Part shown: positions 61,547-64,000 of the stretch, piece after piece
Numbering within the stretch: position 1 is the stretch's first letter
Layout: the number at the start of each line of letters is the position of its first letter
DNA from: Pasteurella canis
GTDB taxonomy: Bacteria > Pseudomonadota > Gammaproteobacteria > Enterobacterales > Pasteurellaceae
Assembly: GCF_900454865.1 (NCBI RefSeq)
Contig: NZ_UGTV01000015.1
Coordinates: 2,110,001-2,174,000 of the forward strand
Length of the DNA stretch: 64,000 nt
Direction of reading: 5' to 3'
Notes under the pieces: generated by a model
Databases searched by the model: none
Seen by the model: only the letters and a program-made list of their open reading frames with translations
What the model was told of the DNA's origin: nothing
Made by a program: the position numbers and the translations under genes

Positions 61547-61685
61547 GGAAATTTCCTCATATCAAGAATTGATTTATTCTAGCTTTCTCCGCGTTAAATC
61601 GCCATTAATTTATTTCAAGGGGTGAAAATCTATCTGATTTCAGTATAATTGATACAATTTTTGTTTGTGTAATTAGGAATAACTC

Positions 61686-63062
61686 ATGTTTGAGAATTTA
61701 TCAGAACGCCTGTCTAAAACGTTACGTAATATTAGTGGGCGTGGTCGTTTGACAGAAGATAATATTAAAGACACCTTGCGTGAAGTGCGTATGGCATTAT
61801 TAGAAGCAGATGTCGCTTTACCTGTAGTACGTGAATTTATTAATAAAGTCAAAGAACGAGCAATTGGTGTTGAAGTCAATAAAAGTCTTACACCAGGTCA
61901 AGAGTTTGTCAAAATTGTTCAAGCTGAACTTGAAGTGGCAATGGGAGAAGCAAATGAAAGCTTGAATCTTGCAACGCAACCACCAGCAGTCATTTTAATG
62001 GCAGGTTTACAAGGGGCGGGTAAAACAACGAGTGTCGGTAAGCTGGCTAAATTTTTAAAAGAGCGTCATAAGAAAAAAGTATTAGTCGTATCCGCTGACG
62101 TTTATCGTCCCGCCGCAATTAAACAATTAGAAACACTTGCACAAACCGTTGGTGCTGATTTTTTTCCATCGGATGTGAGTCAACGCCCTGTTGCTATTGC
62201 TCAAGCAGCTTTAACTGAAGCAAAATTAAAATTCTATGATGTATTAATTGTGGATACCGCAGGTCGTCTTCATGTTGATGGCGAAATGATGGATGAAATT
62301 AAACAAATTCACGCCGCACTTAACCCAATCGAAACGCTTTTCACGGTGGATGCAATGACAGGTCAAGACGCTGCAAATACCGCAAAAGCTTTTAATGAAG
62401 CTTTACCTTTAACAGGGGTGGTGTTAACCAAAGTAGACGGAGATGCGCGTGGTGGAGCAGCCTTATCTATTCGTCAGATTACAGGGAAGCCAATTAAGTT
62501 TTTAGGGGTAGGTGAGAAAACTGATGCTTTAGAACCTTTTCATCCAGAACGTGTTGCATCACGAATCTTAGGTATGGGAGACGTGCTCTCTTTAATTGAA
62601 GATTTGGAGCGTTCAGTTGATCGTGAAAAAGCTGAAAAAATGGCCCAAAAATTCAAGAAGGGTGATAATTTTACTTTAGAAGATTTCCGAGAACAGTTAA
62701 TCGAAATGAAAAAAATGGGCGGGATGATGTCCATGTTAGATAAGTTGCCTGGCGCAAAAAACTTACCTGATCATGTCAAAAATCAAGTTGATGATAAGAT
62801 GTTTAATAAAATGGAGGCTATTATTAATTCAATGACGTTTAAAGAACGTGCAAATCCAGATATTATCAAAGGATCTCGCCGTCGCCGCATCGCCATGGGT
62901 TCAGGCACTCAAGTACAAGATGTGAATAAATTGCTTAAACAATTCGACGAAATGCAACGTATGATGAAGAAAATGCGCAAAGGTGGAATGGCAAAAATGA
63001 TGCGTGGTATGCAAGGCATGATGGGCGGGCTTGGCGGTTTAGGCGGAATGTTTAGACGTTAA
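61686..63062 (+). CDS. ffh: Signal recognition particle protein Ffh
   Basis: Ffh binds signal sequences and 4.5S RNA and delivers ribosomes to FtsY. The 458 residues have the N domain, the GTPase domain with GLQGAGKTTSVGKLA near 104-118, DTAGRLHVDGEM near 190 and TKVDGDARGGAAL near 247, and a methionine-rich M domain ending MQGMMGGLGGLGGMFRR. It is divergent from ypjD. Confidence 0.98.
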   Translation: MFENLSERLSKTLRNISGRGRLTEDNIKDTLREVRMALLEADVALPVVREFINKVKERAIGVEVNKSLTPGQEFVKIVQAELEVAMGEANESLNLATQPPAVILMAGLQGAGKTTSVGKLAKFLKERHKKKVLVVSADVYRPAAIKQLETLAQTVGADFFPSDVSQRPVAIAQAALTEAKLKFYDVLIVDTAGRLHVDGEMMDEIKQIHAALNPIETLFTVDAMTGQDAANTAKAFNEALPLTGVVLTKVDGDARGGAALSIRQITGKPIKFLGVGEKTDALEPFHPERVASRILGMGDVLSLIEDLERSVDREKAEKMAQKFKKGDNFTLEDFREQLIEMKKMGGMMSMLDKLPGAKNLPDHVKNQVDDKMFNKMEAIINSMTFKERANPDIIKGSRRRRIAMGSGTQVQDVNKLLKQFDEMQRMMKKMRKGGMAKMMRGMQGMMGGLGGLGGMFRR

Positions 63063-63089
63063 CTCAGTCTTCAGTTATGGGAAAGAACG

Positions 63090-63124
63090 AGTGCGGTCAA
63101 AAAAGTAAAAATTTTGACCGCACT
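63090..63124. terminator. Uptake-site hairpin between ffh and plsB
   Basis: AGTGCGGTCAAAA (63090-63102) and TTTTGACCGCACT (63112-63124) form a 13-pair stem. The right arm is an exact uptake site; the left one has G in place of the first A. It serves the two converging genes. Confidence 0.85.
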
Positions 63125-63152
63125 TTTGTTTTATGAGTGTCTTTTCAAAAGA

Positions 63153-64000
63153 TTACTCTTCTTCAATTTTTGCAATCGCACCTTTGATTGTCAAAGTCAC
63201 CTCAGTTGAAATTACTTGGTTTAGAATTTCGATAATCTCACTGAGTTTTTCTGTATTTGCAATACCTTCATCATTAAAATAGCCTTCCTGTTTCAAGCTG
63301 GCAATAAATGCAGAGAACACAGCTTTATCAAAAAACTCTGGCGCATTAATACCATGTAATACAGACAAACGCTGTGCAACAGATTGGCTATCTTTTTCTA
63401 AGCTTGCACGGGGTGTCGCAGGGTCGTTTTCTAGAATACTCACGGTGATGTAGTAACGTTGTAATATTTCACGTATACCCGAAGACCAAAGCTGTAACAT
63501 TCTAACTCGAGATTTATTGATAGAAAGCATATTGGCATTGCACTTAATTATTTCTTGACGCTCAAATTCAGTAATAATTTGATTGATTCGCTCTTGTAGA
63601 GCCTCTTGTGAGAAAGACAAGAAAAGTTCATTTCTCAAGAATGGATAAATTTTACTAATAGCATCATGAACTAATGGTTTTTGAATTGCCTCGTAATGCA
63701 GTACGATACTTGCTACCAATGATGGTAATACAAACAAATGTTGAATATTATTACGATAATACGTCATTAAGACAGCAGCATTACGTTCTAAACGTACGAT
63801 TTCACCAAAATTATCTTTTTCAATAATGATTCCCACTCGCTCTAGTTTGAGTATATGCTCTAACATCGTTTCAGGTGAATCAGTTGGTACTACAATATCT
63901 TGTGAATAAGGCACATTTTGTAAAAACTGTTGATAGCTACCTAATTGTTCTAATAATTGCTCACGCGATAGCGCACGCTGACGAGAGGATAATAATGCGG
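63153..64000 (-). CDS. plsB: Glycerol-3-phosphate acyltransferase PlsB, C-terminal part (cut by window edge)
   Basis: PlsB acylates position 1 of glycerol 3-phosphate at the inner membrane. The frame is open from the window edge to a stop at 63153, giving about 282 residues that align with the C-terminus of the roughly 810-residue enzyme: [42 protein letters not shown] and [20 protein letters not shown]. The internal GTG at 63914 is not the start, because coding sequence clearly continues upstream of it. Confidence 0.96.
   Translation of the reverse strand, partial: ALLSSRQRALSREQLLEQLGSYQQFLQNVPYSQDIVVPTDSPETMLEHILKLERVGIIIEKDNFGEIVRLERNAAVLMTYYRNNIQHLFVLPSLVASIVLHYEAIQKPLVHDAISKIYPFLRNELFLSFSQEALQERINQIITEFERQEIIKCNANMLSINKSRVRMLQLWSSGIREILQRYYITVSILENDPATPRASLEKDSQSVAQRLSVLHGINAPEFFDKAVFSAFIASLKQEGYFNDEGIANTEKLSEIIEILNQVISTEVTLTIKGAIAKIEEE

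Noticed and set aside
63153-63914. A complete 253-residue protein starting at GTG 63914
   Set aside because: The frame stays open to the window edge with PlsB-like sequence, so the GTG is an internal valine codon.

Overview
The window is a stretch of chromosome from a member of the Pasteurellaceae. The evidence is the repeated 9-base uptake signal AAGTGCGGT (Haemophilus/Pasteurella type), present at about 30 exact sites on both strands and often paired head-to-head as terminators. Base composition is low in G+C. Gene content also fits: a comABCDE competence-pilus operon beside mrcA, a compact SecM, a one-parvulin SurA, and rlmJ next to gor. One uptake site per about 2 kb is closer to Pasteurella than to H. 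influenzae, but the species cannot be named from this sequence alone. Nearly everything is core chromosome; no insertion sequence, prophage, CRISPR array or rRNA operon was seen.

Layout: (1) 1-6.6 kb: ileS (cut by the window edge), ribF, murJ, rpsT, ytjB, serB, yajQ and a small YeaQ-like membrane protein. (2) 6.9-13.3 kb: a CAU-anticodon tRNA (probably Ile2) downstream of the macromolecular-synthesis operon rpsU-dnaG-rpoD, then tsaD, a small membrane protein and tdk. (3) 13.4-25.2 kb: gor, rlmJ, mrcA, and divergently comABCDE followed by aroK-aroB-dam, with dciA facing the next block. (4) 25.2-33.6 kb: secM-secA, mutT, a small exported protein, then leuS, lptE, holA. (5) 33.8-39.9 kb is the accessory part: an autotransporter, a decayed gene, a MerP/MerT-like pair downstream of a periplasmic transglutaminase-like protein, and an unrecognised or DUF3885-like protein. 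(6) 39.8-43.2 kb: surA, rsmA, apaH, pyrR. (7) 43.3-52 kb: the whole histidine operon hisL-G-(HhH protein)-D-C-B-(acyltransferase)-H-A-F-IE, with an attenuator behind a six-histidine leader peptide. (8) 52-64 kb: methyltransferase, ushA, mtr with a TrpR-like operator, ppa, an M48 lipoprotein, Fur-boxed exbB-exbD-tonB, a CNNM/CorC-type protein, ypjD, ffh and the C-terminal part of plsB.

The points most worth a second look are: the SecM arrest sequence, which joins the Pasteurellaceae-style Pro-Pro-Ile-Arg to the enterobacterial Arg-Ala-Gly-Pro ending; a very AT-rich acyltransferase gene fitted without spare bases between hisB and hisH; a helix-hairpin-helix protein inside the same operon; the transglutaminase-merT-merP gene set with no merA or merR; a pseudogene whose stop codons all look like single C-to-T or G-to-A changes; and three sequence-level control sites (CRP-S, TrpR-like, Fur-like) at comA, mtr and exbB. 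Nothing here proves a wholly new system. All functional assignments come from reading motifs and remembered family sequences, not from searches.
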